From Apostichopus japonicus (taxonomy: Eukaryota; Echinodermata; Holothuroidea; Aspidochirotida; Stichopodidae): DNA of 64,000 nt. The notes under the pieces are model-generated. The model did not search any database. It was not told the DNA's origin and worked only from the letters and a program-made list of their open reading frames with translations. Made by a program: the position numbers and the translations under genes. The first letter of the stretch is position 1. Every line of letters starts with the position of its first letter. Below are positions 11,901 to 23,672 of this stretch, piece by piece. Where the stretch lies: positions 33,078,501 through 33,142,500 of the forward strand of contig NC_092568.1 of assembly GCF_037975245.1 (NCBI RefSeq), written 5' to 3'.

Positions 11901-14900
11901 GCGACTGAACTATTAAGTCTAGACCATGAGTGTAGCTTATCAGTACAGATAGCAACCAAAGCATGCCAGGGCAGTCAAGGCATTTGATGACACTCAGACA
12001 AGCCAAAGTAATTCAAAAGATCGCACGAGTGTTATATGATTGAGCAGAAAGTCAATCAAATTTAGCAGACGAAGTGTTGTGCGTAAGTTCAATACCATAT
12101 TTTTTTTTTATAAAGGAACAAGTTAGATTGTACTTTTTCTTTGACAAAATATTCCTTGAATAATGCGATATTTCAACAAATATAATTGTCGAAGTCACAG
12201 TTACGTTATATTTTTGTGTTTCCTCTTTTTAGATTTTACTTGTTGTGGAGGTGACTACATGGACACAAGGGTTGGCACGTGTTGCAATGGAGAGGTCGTT
12301 AACGGTATCGGGGAATGCTGTGGTGATGGTGTTGCACAGATTTACCAACCAGGAAACGATCTGTGCTGTTCATCGAATGGTGCAAGTGTGGTGTTTGAAT
12401 CCAGCAGGAACCAGAAATGTTGTGGAATGGATAAATACGATCCACAGTTAGAGCTATGTTGTGATATGGTGAGAATAATGTTACCCTTTTTAAATATATA
12501 TTACTAATCATGTACTTTTCTCTGTATATCTTAGTCTAGTCTTTTTGACTATACCTCTTCACTTCGTCATGAACTGCGTCAGAAATAATTCTTCAAAACG
12601 CTTTAATCGTACTACAAAATTTACGTAATATGAATAGTCATGTTATAATTTATTGATTAATTTTTTTAATCAAATGTATCGGTATAGGCTTTCGTAGATA
12701 TCGTAATTACTGCATATGTGGGCGTGCGTTCTTATAATACTTTCGTCATCATGCATACTATGGAGCCTGTTAATCAACGGTTGTGATATACATACATGTG
12801 AATTCAGTGTACAGTTATTACAATCTGATCATGCGCATTTACTACAGGTCGTCAACGAACGTATTAGCGACCTGACTAGTTGCTGTGGTAATACAGCATA
12901 CGAAGATGACAGTGGAATGTGCTGCGGTGACCAAGTGGTTCCGAGGGGATTTTCAACCGACTGTTGTGGTCAGACAGCCTACAATGAAGACAACGAAGTT
13001 TGTTGCCATGGAGAAGTTATTCAAGCTAGTGGTAATTACAAAGAAATCCTTTCCTAATTTCGTCTTAAAACCAGGAAAAGAGAAATACATACCATTGTTG
13101 ACAAAATCATTGTTCCAACGTGAGTCACACGTTATGATAATTTTGCGGTTGCCTACCTTAGTATATTTTGGTTTCTTATACCATCTAACTTAATAATATA
13201 ATATAATATAATGTAATGTAATGTAATATATATATATATATATATATGACATAATATATATCAGGCCTTGAGGCTGTTTTATAAAGCTATGTATAGTTCA
13301 TTTAAAGCAGCAGCAGGTGCATGGTTCTTACCCAAGCCCATGCAAATTCACTGTCATAACTTACTTTGTTCCTTATGAACATAAATTCATTCTTGCTCGA
13401 ATGGTACTATCCTCTGATAGGGGTCATCTTTAGCGCATTTAAAGACTATACAAATACACAATATGCAAACTAATCAAGTTCTATTTTATATGGAGAAAAA
13501 AACATGCGCGTGAATATCTCTTCTCAATCGCTGCAGTTTGCTTTGTACTTTTGCATACCTGATTCTTACCATTTCTGAAGTAATTTCTTGTTTTCTTCGT
13601 TAGGTCAGGCCAGTTGTTGTTATGATGAACCGTATAACCCAGACGCCTCGACCTGTGTCAATGGTGGACATTCGTATTTCCATGTAGAGGTAGAGGTGCC
13701 TTTAATCGATGGCATCACCCGAGTGTTTTGGGGTAATGACACCGCATATCTGGTCACTCAGGCATTCGAGTGTGGAGGTAGTTTGCACTATTACGGGGCG
13801 AACACGGACAACGCTTGTTGTGCAGATGGTAAGTATTTAGCCAGGGTTTACCGTCCGGTTCTTGGATTTTGCGTTCCGTATATATACTTCACATCCGTGT
13901 GGTGGATATTTAACATCTCAGCAGGGAGTTTCCATGCATAACAACTCCCTGATATCAGTAACTCTCGAAGAAGCGTAAACTAGGTGTATAAAGGGCCAAT
14001 GATCCTTATATCATTGATTATCTAGAAATGAAACCAACTTGAGGTCAATTGAGGGGCAAAGGGGTAGATGGCAGCATATAGTCAGTTGCACATTTTCCAC
14101 TCCACACCCTTATGAATTTCTTCTATGAGGTTTACTATTTATTAACTTCGTTATGCTTGATAGGCTCCTTTGAAAGGTGATTTAGGTCGATTCAAGCCTA
14201 ATTTCCAAACCCACAAATAGAACCAAAGTATATATTAGCATCTATCCCCGGCCCCTCTTACATCACCATGGTGATCTTGTTGTAGACTGTATATGTAAGG
14301 GGACTGGAGTTGTTATTGGATATAGGTGTATGGATTTTGTGCACAGGCTATACCTGTTGAGTGACTTTTCGTTAAAAAGTACCAAAGTAAAGTCGATATG
14401 ATATTAATTGTGCGGTGGTCAAAAGCCAGATAAGTAAATCAACAATTCCATGTTTATACGCATTGTATATAAGATGGAAAACACGTAATTAGAATGTTAC
14501 TGTGCTGTATACTCTCATTACTTAACTCTCTCTACATTCGTTTTATTTAGTTCTACCCTACAACACTGAACTGGCGCTATGTTGCAAAGATTACAATGGT
14601 TATAATTTAGTCCACAAGGACAAACCGATGGACAAGTGTTGCGGAAGGACATCATACACTCCGGAAGTAGAGGGATGCTGCAATGGAAACGAGAAATTTA
14701 GTTTAAGTGAACAGAAATGTTGTCCAGGTATGCAAATCGCGCAATTCATCTATATATATATATTTCCTTTTCTTTTATCTTTTGTGAACGTCTACTTTTA
14801 AAGGGAGTATAATCGACACCCCAAATCATCACACTTTAAAGTAATGTTGGGGTGAGGGGAGGGGGTAGTGAATGGGAGGGAGGGTAGTGAAGAGTAAGGG

Positions 14901-17900
14901 ATGGATGGAAGGGATGGGAGGGGGAAGGGGAGGGTGGAGGGGAGGGGTGGGGGTCAGGGGTAAATACGAAGACGACGGCGATGCGATTTACCACGATATC
15001 GGTGTCGGTGACAATGTAAACGATAATGATAGACATCGATGTTGATACCGATTAAGCTGACGTCAGAGATGACTTCCGGTATGTGACGACAAGACGGTTA
15101 CGATGACGATACTGACTATACAACGACGATGTCGAAACCTTTGACGTTGATGATGACGACGATGGCGATGATGACGATGACGACGAAGATGACAAAGCAA
15201 TTGTTTAGCTATGACGATGGCAATCGCCGCCACACGGATAAGAAGGAATTTGCACCTGTTCCTTTTTTTTTTCGTAATCTTACGAAATCGACTATACGGA
15301 ATTCTGAGGGTGCACATTGTTATTATGTAAATTCTCCCCCTTTTTGGATACTACTATCTTACTTTCTTTCCTTAGATGGTACCATTGTAGACAAATCGGT
15401 CGACTGCAACGGAGTACCGCCTTGTTTCTTGGCTAACTCAATGGATAAGATGTGCAAAGTGGAGCTCTCTGCCAGACTCCCTGAAAGACACATATCATAC
15501 AATAGTGCTACCTCAGTGAGTCTCCACGTCATGATATGATTATCAACTGATTTTACTGAATGCAATATTTCTTTTGGGGAAAGTAAATTAGAGGTAAACG
15601 TAGAGGGACGGGATGGGTCCTAATGGGTCCTAAGGTGGGGGGGGGGAGGGTTTCTATCAGTAACCAATAGCATCACCGGTGAAATAAAATGTAATTTTCT
15701 GCCCGTAAAAGAAAGAGCCTTCCCCCCTCCTCCTTCTCCCTCCTGCTCTCTTTTCACACATGCAGCTCCAGCCTGCTTCACACCACCCATATATATGATC
15801 CTCAAAATGTACTGAAAAGGACTTTCTTGATATGGGCTTCAAATTTTGTGCCATCCCTATAGGAGTGCACTGCCTATGGCTTACGGGCAAAGCTACCTGG
15901 GCTCCAATCTTGTGGCGACAGACTCTTCAAAACCAGTGAAAACATCTGCTGCGGTGGTAGATTGCGGAAGAGGTTCTTCGGTAATCTAGAGGCAGGTTGT
16001 TGTGGTTCAATCAATCCAGAGATTTATCTACTCGAGACGATGTCGTGTGTTCATGGCATGGTTTACGAAATACCAGAAGCACATGTTGAGTAAGTGATGA
16101 CACTACATTAATGTAACAAAAAAATATAGCCTATATACTCTATTGCGATAGGTGCGTGTCTAATTCTCTCTAATTAACTCTGAAGTATAATATGGATTTT
16201 AAGTGAACTTTGTAGTCAATTATTTAACTATTTGCATGTCATATACTATAAATGTATAACATATGAACATGGCGCTGGATTCATTTGTATAGAGAGGGTG
16301 TGACTCTATATAGGATCGTTGATGAATCGTTAATTTTTACCAATCTAATTAGATTGTACTAATTAATTACCAATCTAATTAGATTGTACTTATTGTTTAC
16401 CAATCCAAGTAGATTGTTCACTACAGCTGAAACTGAAAACAAAAAGAGGAAAGATCTTTCCGTCTGCCAGACAGAGTTTCATGATATCAGAATTCACTGA
16501 TTTAAAGTTTTAGTTCTTCTAAAAGTTTATTCAGATTTCCCAGAGATACTCTCTTGCAACTGGTTAACATTGCCTGTTCAATGACTTTTCTTTTGGCATG
16601 TGTAGGTTATGCGCAGGTCGGCCTTATGATAGCCGATATCACGGATGTGACGAAGTCTTCAACATTCGAATGAAAGATGAAATCCTAGCCCTACCCGACA
16701 GCTGTTACAACAGCCAGAACGGACAAGTATTCTATAATAGTCTGATCCATGCCTGTTGCGCTGGGGAACTGATAACAGCCGACCATACCTGCTGTAACGA
16801 GTTCAACGAGTGCTGTCAGTCCGAGGGGTTGGAAGGGTACAACTTCAAGACCCATATGTGCTGTGGAGGACGTTTGGTAGAGAAGGAAGCAGGTAAGGTT
16901 AAATTAGCCCCCCTCGTCAGGGTTTGGCTCTTCTTTGGGTAATCAACCGGAAGTATAACGAAGTGAAACAGAAAGCTATAGCGTGTCAACTCTTCTTGGT
17001 ATTTGCGTAGGCCTATTCTTACAAGCAAACTTTAGTTTCCAGTTTAACCACGTGAACATGAAAATAGGAAACCTCCCCACCTAGACCTGACGACAGGAAG
17101 AGGGGGTCAGAGGGAGTTCATCCCGGGATACGTCATCAACGAGGTACCCGATATATGGGTAAAGATTGACCAAATCTGCCAGGCTTCAGCCCTCTACAAT
17201 TTGTTCATACGTCCATGAGTGTACCTTGAATTTCAGGGGGACCTACAGTATGAAAAGAATGGAGGACTAAAGGAGGGATAAAGTTTAACTACTACCTTAT
17301 ATTGATTTTATGAAAAATGTATATTACTGTAATAAAATTGACATGAGTCATATATTGTGTATTCTCTACAATTAGGTTACGCGTGCTGTGGGACACAAAC
17401 GTACGATACACGAGACGAGGCAATACTTTGCTGTGGCGATGAACTCACTGAACGTAACGAGAACGGCGGTTTGAGATGTGACAATGGAGCAATCAGCGGA
17501 CGTGTTAGCGAATCATTGATTATATGTGGAGGGATTGAATACCATGGAAGTAATATTGAATGCTGTGGTAACGACAAATATGATCCATCAAGTGAAATTT
17601 GCTGTCGAGACAGAAAGTAAGTGGACCATTTTGACACATTGAAATTGAATTAATTGAATGATCCTGCAGTTGTTATACTGCAGGTACTACCATGTCAATG
17701 CCTTAATGCATGGAATGCTTGTAATTTTTATGATAAACATGATGCTTATAGTTATATTGAATTGTACATGTTAAAGCTATAAGGTATAAAGCAACCTACC
17801 GACACTATGATGTCACTTCTAATATACATTTCAGAATATGGAAACCTTTTCCTATTACGAGGGGAAATCCCAAACATGATTAAATGAAATTCCTTCTCAC

Positions 17901-18567
17901 GGAATGATTTTCAGAACTTTTCTTTCAAATACGTCCATAACAAAAATAAAAAATAAAAATAAAGTAGAAAGAGAGATCACAAACATTGGATTAAATAATA
18001 TGCAAATCAGTGATCTATGACGTAACAGCCAAAACATTCCATCCTCAACGGTGTGTGCTGTAGCCATGCTGCTTAAGTCACTGTGTTAATTTCATTAGTA
18101 TTAACTCTGTTTTTATTATCAATATTATTGTTGTTTGCAGGTACCAGAGAACAGATGACCACCAGGAGTGTTGTGGGAGTGTCCCTTTCAGCCCTGAAGA
18201 GGGCGCTCTTTGTTGTGAAGATAGCCTGTACTATGAAACGTCCGACGGAGACGCATGTTGCGATAAACTGAAATACAACACGTTTTTCCAGACATGCTGT
18301 ACGACTGGCGGGAAAAATTACGTCATGTCGGTCGACGACCAGTGTTGCTCCAATGGCGAAGCAGTCGATACGTCACGTGACACATGTTGCGACGGCCTGA
18401 TCCATAAGGAGATCGTGAATGGACAGTGTTGCGGTAACCAAGTGATCCGAGATCCAGTCCAAGAGCAATGCTGTGGAGGAAATTATTATCACATATCGTC
18501 AGGTCCAAAGCAGTGTTGTAACGACCAATTGATTGCAACATTTGCAACATGCGAAGCCGAGGAGTAG
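8885..18567 (+). CDS. Galaxin-like secreted dicysteine-repeat protein, 12 exons (gene span)
   Basis: I joined the exons by splice signals and phase: 8885-8951, (microexon 10767-10784), 10960-11091, 11491-11694, 12233-12468, 12848-13031, 13604-13828, 14551-14727, 15376-15515, 15863-16089, 16606-16892, 17376-17616 and 18141-18567. The joined frame stays open to TAG at 18565-18567, about 854 residues with the microexon (848 without). A hydrophobic signal peptide is followed by 41 Cys-Cys pairs about 12-14 residues apart, often as CCG-x(3)-Y-x(6)-CC. This matches the galaxin repeat. Exons 8 to 10 are different: single cysteines replace many pairs, so they may form a divergent central domain. No membrane segment follows the signal peptide, so the product should be secreted and heavily disulphide-bonded. 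A matrix, cuticle or adhesive role is inference from the family. Two cautions apply: exon 3 has no GT at the donor that keeps the frame, and two in-frame ATGs (8885 and 8909) are possible starts. The second has the better context (A at -3), the first is nearest the cap. Confidence 0.8.
8952..10959 (+). other. Intron 1 of the galaxin-like gene (except microexon)
   Basis: About 2 kb of AT-rich DNA. Apart from the candidate microexon at 10767-10784 I see no coding signal. A T/C-rich tract lies at 10545-10675. Confidence 0.5.
10767..10784 (+). CDS. Candidate 18-nt microexon extending the signal peptide
   Basis: The segment is flanked by an acceptor (attgcag) and a strong donor (gtaaga). It is 18 nt long and enters and leaves in phase 1, so it can be included or skipped without changing frame. 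Included, it adds GFVAVL, which prolongs the hydrophobic signal sequence. There is no transcript evidence. Confidence 0.45.
10960..11091 (+). CDS. Galaxin-like gene, exon 2
   Basis: The acceptor is ttatcacag and the donor T|GTAAGT (phase 1). It encodes GEKGMCKGGRCPDMIYD and the first Cys-Cys pair; a second pair spans the junction with exon 3. Confidence 0.8.
11491..11694 (+). CDS. Galaxin-like gene, exon 3 (donor defective)
   Basis: The acceptor is ccattcatag; the exon completes the Cys-Cys pair begun in exon 2 and encodes four more. The end that keeps the reading frame and the normal repeat spacing with exon 4 is 11694, where the sequence reads GAAG|TTAAGT. That is one base from the consensus AAG|GTAAGT. 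The true GTs nearby (11694, 11699) do not give the right phase, and reading through meets a stop at 11730-11732. Confidence 0.65.
12233..12468 (+). CDS. Galaxin-like gene, exon 4
   Basis: A long pyrimidine tract and ttttttag precede the exon, and the donor is ATG|GTGAGA (phase 0). It encodes six Cys-Cys pairs, beginning FTCCGGDYMD. Confidence 0.85.
12848..13031 (+). CDS. Galaxin-like gene, exon 5
   Basis: The acceptor is tactacag and the donor G|GTAATT (phase 1). It encodes four pairs in two clear galaxin units (CCGNTAYEDDSGMCC and CCGQTAYNEDNEVCC). Confidence 0.85.
13196..13245. repeat. AT-rich pentamer and TA microsatellite in intron 5
   Basis: AATAT/AATGT-type pentamers grade into a TA run. 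Confidence 0.8.
13604..13828 (+). CDS. Galaxin-like gene, exon 6
   Basis: The acceptor is ttcgttag and the donor is in phase 1. It has one Cys-Cys pair at each end and, between them, about 50 residues without a pair (HVEVEVPLIDGITRVFWGND region), an insertion into the repeat pattern. Confidence 0.8.
14551..14727 (+). CDS. Galaxin-like gene, exon 7
   Basis: The acceptor is ttttatttag and the donor CAG|GTATGC (phase 1). It encodes four Cys-Cys pairs. Confidence 0.85.
14846..15205. repeat. G-rich tract plus degenerate GAT/GAC repeat in intron 7
   Basis: Bases 14846-14960 are almost pure purine, with many GGG and GGGG runs. About 15060-15205 is a degenerate GAC/GAT trinucleotide array. Frames open across them are low-complexity artefacts. 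Confidence 0.8.
15376..15515 (+). CDS. Galaxin-like gene, exon 8 (divergent)
   Basis: The acceptor is tttccttag and the donor TCA|GTGAGT (phase 0). It has no Cys-Cys pair, only three single cysteines (VDCNG, PPCF and MCKVEL). Confidence 0.7.
15863..16089 (+). CDS. Galaxin-like gene, exon 9
   Basis: The acceptor is ccctatag and the donor GA|GTAAGT (phase 2). It has two Cys-Cys pairs and three single cysteines. Confidence 0.75.
16331..16420. repeat. Three 30-bp tandem repeats with a palindromic core
   Basis: The unit TTACCAATCTAATTAGATTG recurs at exact 30-bp spacing (cores at 16341, 16371 and 16401). The first two copies hold the perfect palindrome AATCTAATTAGATT; the third is slightly altered. 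It lies in intron 9. Confidence 0.85.
16606..16892 (+). CDS. Galaxin-like gene, exon 10
   Basis: The acceptor is catgtgtag and the donor GCAG|GTAAGG (phase 1). It begins with single cysteines (LCAGRPYD, HGCDE, DSCYN) and ends with four Cys-Cys pairs. Confidence 0.8.
17376..17616 (+). CDS. Galaxin-like gene, exon 11
   Basis: The acceptor is tacaattag and the donor AA|GTAAGT (phase 2, matching exon 12). It encodes four Cys-Cys pairs. Confidence 0.85.
18141..18567 (+). CDS. Galaxin-like gene, terminal exon 12
   Basis: The acceptor is gtttgcag. It encodes nine Cys-Cys pairs and ends EAEE-TAG. It is a near-copy of 728-1154. Confidence 0.9.
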
Positions 18568-21500
18568 TCTTAATTCCATCCGTTTTTACTGAAGCTTGAA
18601 CTTCTAACATTTAAGTATAGTGGGGCAGCGTTGGCCTTTTTTATACAGAATATTGAAAGAACGACTTAAGGATAAACCAGAGAGGGAGGGGGGGGGGGGG
18701 AGGGCTTAAGAATATGTAACAATCAAGGTCAACCTCAGTAATTTGAATGTACGAAAAGTCCTTGAAGATGACATGTAGTTCGCTCACTTTGCGGAAAGGT
18801 GACAGAAATTCGAATAGTTTCGGATAAAAGTAAGTGAAAACAAACGTATCATCAACTCGATAAAGTTATTTATTGTAAATGTCCTCTCATCTGACATTTC
18901 GTTTTGACATTAACGTCATACCTCTATTACATATTCTTTCTTTGACAGACCTTGTCCATATCACGTTGTAACCGTCCTTTGATATACAAACTTTCAACGT
19001 TCCAAATATTACTGCTATTTTCTTAACACCATTCAAAACATTATGCATATTTATAAGTTATATAGCAACATAACATTCCATTCACGAATTTTGTTTTCCA
19101 AACATTATTATTTCATAGAGATACGTTTTATCATTTTGTACAAAAACCAAAAAGAGAGAAATAATTTCAATTTTGAGCATCACCGTAAAACTCCGTAATG
19201 CAATAAAATAATATAATTTTACGATCTTTTCCAAGACAAAGAACGGTGATGCAAAAATTCAATGAGTGTTAACAATGCCTTTCAGATGAAAACTCCATGA
19301 GTTTATTATACCTATTTACAAACGTATTTTAGTTACTTAATTTATCTTTCTGCTTAATTGCCTCATAGTTAGTGCTTGCCATTTCATCTGTCTTTTTTAT
19401 TATTAAGTGTCAAAGTATTGAAAATAATAATCTTTCCAAATACATTTGGGAACTAAAAGTATTCGCATAGCGAACAGGTACAAAAAGTAAAACCAAAGAC
19501 AAAAAAAAAAATGAATATCTCGATTTTATATACACATATATTTGTTCACATTAACGATGCATTATTTGCTTCAATATTGAAGATATTCAAGTTTTTACGT
19601 TATTAAATTTTTCATTGTACCATTTTAATTATACCTAGCAGATGTTGTATGCAAATGTTGTGTTCAGTTTTCTATGGATCCGTGACATAGCCAATAACAA
19701 TTTTAATAGATAGTCAATTAATAATGGTTGATTGATTTCAATTTCTAACTGAACTTGTTTAATGTCTGTAATTAATTTGGAAGTTGGGAACCTCCAGGAA
19801 AGCAAGTTTTAGCCTTTAAGTTTAATTTTTTTAAATTTGTCTGCAATACTGATTACCTTTAAGGACCGAATCAATTTGCCACAATTTTGATGTTGATGTT
19901 GATGTCGACATGATGTTGATATTGATGTTGATGCTAATGTTGACGTGTTGCATTTTATGTCCCGACCGAAGTTAACATGTCAGTACGTGCATGCCGTTTG
20001 ATGATCTTATAGCTTTAATGTCTTATTCATACAATCATATGTTCTTTTTATTAGTATTGTTGTTATTATTCTTTATCGCAAGTTGTTAATTAATTATGTA
20101 CAATTGCATTTAGCTTTGAAAATTGCCAGATTCATGATATCAGTGCCTTAATCAATTCATTTACGCAATACGATTCTCAATTATTGAAAATTAAATTAAA
20201 AAAATATTAAAAAAAACTTTGACTAAGGTATCCATTATATTCTATATGAGTCTAAGACCTCAAATAGATAATATGGCCAAAAAAAATGTTTATTTATAAA
20301 ATCATAACGCGTGTCATGTATATACAATCACATACATTTGCTGGGCATGCGCACTTTGGGTTAGAACAACACAACAGACCATACACTACAGGCCATTGGC
20401 AGCAGACTACAACGTTCAAAATGTGTGACGTTTTTCATTTGGAGAGCATACATTATACGGTAATGCTTAACGTCTACTGTATTGGGAATGTCATCTGTAT
20501 AAGGGAATGTTTCAAAATAATTTTAACTTTCATTTAGAGATTGAATAGTTCTCGTTCACGTTTATCGTAGATCCTCATTAGTGTGCGTTGTAATAATTGT
20601 AATGCAATAAAGAAGTTCACTTCACATGCAGTTTCTCTTTGCCTTATTATTTTCTCTGAGTGTCTTATTGTTATTTAAATATGTAATAAATATTCATAAA
20701 ACATAAACTGCACTAATATAGCCTAAGCTATATTAGCCTAATGCGTATCTTGTTCGTTTTATATAGCCTACTTGTAGAGTGAGTCCACTTTAGTACTATG
20801 GTCATTACAAAGGCCTCTCATACCAAGGGAACATATACACTGGGGTACGCACATATAATCTCAGATGACGGGGACAACCCCCCCCCTCCCCCACCTGACT
20901 GATTTTGGTAGTGCCATAAACTCGAAAACCTAAATCTTTTTACAAAAGAGGGTTTGGCTGCATGTGGGGTCGTTGAATGCGACTTCCATGTAACCGGGGT
21001 GGGGAAGGGGTGGGGGATAGTGGGTCCTTCCCCTAAAACATGAAAAAGTGAAGACGTAAAATAAAATAATATTTTGAAATAGAGCCCCGACTAAACAATG
21101 TTTCCACGGACTCACCGACAGAGGTTGGGGCTTGCCCCACAAACCATATATAACTCGCAATGCACACTAATTCTTAGCTTTTATATTCAAAGACTTACCA
21201 GACACACAGCAACGGATTTGTTACTCCTATTAATTAACAGCAATGCTAATTACCAGCTCATTACAGTTCCTACTGAGAAAGAGCTTTTATGCATTGTAGG
21301 GTACTTCTATAAGACAAATATCACCTAAGAAAGAGCCTGAGCACGAAGAAAAAGAAAACGAAAAAAATATTTCAACCGTCTCCCTTAAATCGTGCATGTA
21401 TCATGAGTTGACGGTGTTACATTACGTCAAACTAAATTTTTAGAAAACATAATCAGCTGCTTTAACTCAACAAATCCAATCAATTGCTCTATTTATTATG

Positions 21501-22162
21501 ATAAAAGACCTTGATTGCAAACATTTGCTGCAGCGAGTCTGTATGCATGTAACAATTTTACGACTTCCTCTTTGCTTGTATAAATAATACAACGTAGCGG
21601 GGGATGTGGTATTTTCATGGTCAACTTAACACAAAGTTGTAAATGAGGCAATATATAGTGTTTAATGCAAGCAAACTATACCGACCGCAGTTACTAATAA
21701 GTCAAAAGTTCAATTTCAAATAGTGAAATAAAAGTTACGTTTACCGATACATTTCATGCATGCATGCATATGTGATGAATGCGAAAAATGACAAATTGTC
21801 ATGGCAACGAAACTAAGAGAATGAAATGAAATTCAATGATTATATAGAATTTCACTTTGAGAAGAAGAAAAACAAATGGAAGACGTCACAAAGGGGGTAC
21901 AAACCCAGTTATTCATCTTATTCATATAGGACAGGAATCTTTGTAAAGGACACCCCTCACCCCCACCCCCACCAACCCACCAACCCATCCCCCAAAACAG
22001 CTAAGTGAAAACTTTTGCTCCGTGTTTTTTTGGTTAACATCTATTCGGACTGCATATTGCTGATATTTCATAACCAAGAAATATAATAATATAACCATAA
22101 TTTGTCAAACTATTGATTGATGCTCTGTAGTTCCGGAACTGAAGACATCCTGTTGTGTATGT

Positions 22163-22200
22163 ATGTATATATTAGATCCTCCTGCAAGCAGCCAACTCGC
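22163..22200 (-). repeat. SINE fragment
   Basis: TTAGATCCTCCTGCAAGCAG matches the reversed 3' tail of the SINE family; the rest is missing. Confidence 0.5.
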
Positions 22201-23614
22201 GTTGTGTATTGAGCAATTATTGTTGTTTGTATACATAAGGTTAACATATTTCGTTCCATGTAGACTGTCACATCCTAGATGATGTTTCAAAACAATTATT
22301 GACTTTAACTGCATCAATTCTTGTGTTTGTAACATGTTAGGAGTAGAAAGAAAGCCTTGACCAATAATGATATAGCGTTTGCGGTGTTATCCGCATGCAA
22401 GTGCGGGAACGAAGATGTGTTTGCGCCACAACTATAAGGTGGCATGCATACTCCATGTAGATCCCGTTACTAATCAAACCAAATGGCCTCCGTCATGAAA
22501 AAGCGCCGAATAACACCATGCAGGAGAATATCTCAAGTTTTCGATACGTCATGAAATATTATAATTTTTGGTGGCTTCTAAATGAAAGTAAACAGATTGA
22601 TATTCAGTACGTGTGGTGTGAAAATTATGGGAATTGAGGAAAATGTTAGGCGACTTTAGCCCTTCGAAGAGTAGCATAGCAAAGTTGTTTACTGGTGAGT
22701 AGATAAAGAGGCTTGTTTACAAGTAATTATGATCAAAGATAATTTTTATAAAAACCTATATATAATGCAAAACTATTTTAGTTTTTTTCAAGATATTCAT
22801 TGTAAAATTATTGTAAGTCTAGAAGGCTCCTTTAACTTTAAGGCACGCATGCTTGTATGTCGATTAAAAGCCAGCCTTAAGTTATCAAGAAAAATACGTA
22901 CTATTGACGAAGAATAAATGCCCAGTTACAAGCGTTTGTAATTTCACCCCCCCCCCCCTCTCTTGTTTCCTATCTATTAAAATATATCTTTGTTATTCTT
23001 ACGCTTGATTACATATAGTGCTATAATTAGGCAATTTGTCAATGTACTCGTTTTTATACTATCCGGATATTGTGATTCTATATCATCTTCTATCTAATAG
23101 TTGTATTTTATTTGTGATTTGATGATGCACACATCCCAAATCAATACAAACATGCTTGTAACAAATGTTTACTATCGGTAATGCACAATACAATAACCCC
23201 GGATCCCATAATCAACAACGGGAACTGGGGTTCCCATGGACAATGAGAATACGCGGTCTTCGTTTGGGAACCTTTTCTGAATCATGGCGTTAAAAAAAAA
23301 AAAAACAAGGGTAGCTACGGATGCCTATACAAGTCGTAATTCTTCATTTATTTAAAAAAAAAACTTTATTTGCCGTTATCTTTGTCAAAATAATAAAACC
23401 TTCCTCATAACAGTGTTTTCTAGAGCCCTCCTTTACCGAATACCTGTATGAAGTAAATTCTTGGTGTGTTACGTTTGAGAATTCAGAATTTACAAGGTGT
23501 TGCAATGGTCGAGAAGTCGATTATTTTCCAACGCAGATATATCAATATTTGCGTATATGTTTAAGATATGTCATAGGAGATACACCTACACCTCTGCTTC
23601 CTTCCTCGCCCACC

Positions 23615-23672
23615 CCAGAGCCGTATATACGGCTCTGGCCCACCTCAGAGCCGTATATTATAAGGCTCTGGC
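23615..23672. repeat. Two adjacent AGAGCCGTATAT palindromes
   Basis: AGAGCCGTATATACGGCTCT is a perfect 20-bp palindrome. About 13 bp later AGAGCCGTATATTATAAGGCTCT is a near-palindrome. GGCCCACC-type repeats lie between and after them. Confidence 0.8.

Noticed and set aside
12061-12090. Possible 14-nt microexon encoding Cys-Cys between exons 3 and 4 of the galaxin-like gene
   Set aside because: ACGAAGTGTTGTGC|GTAAGT has good borders, but no phase combination keeps both its own Cys-Cys frame and that of exon 4.
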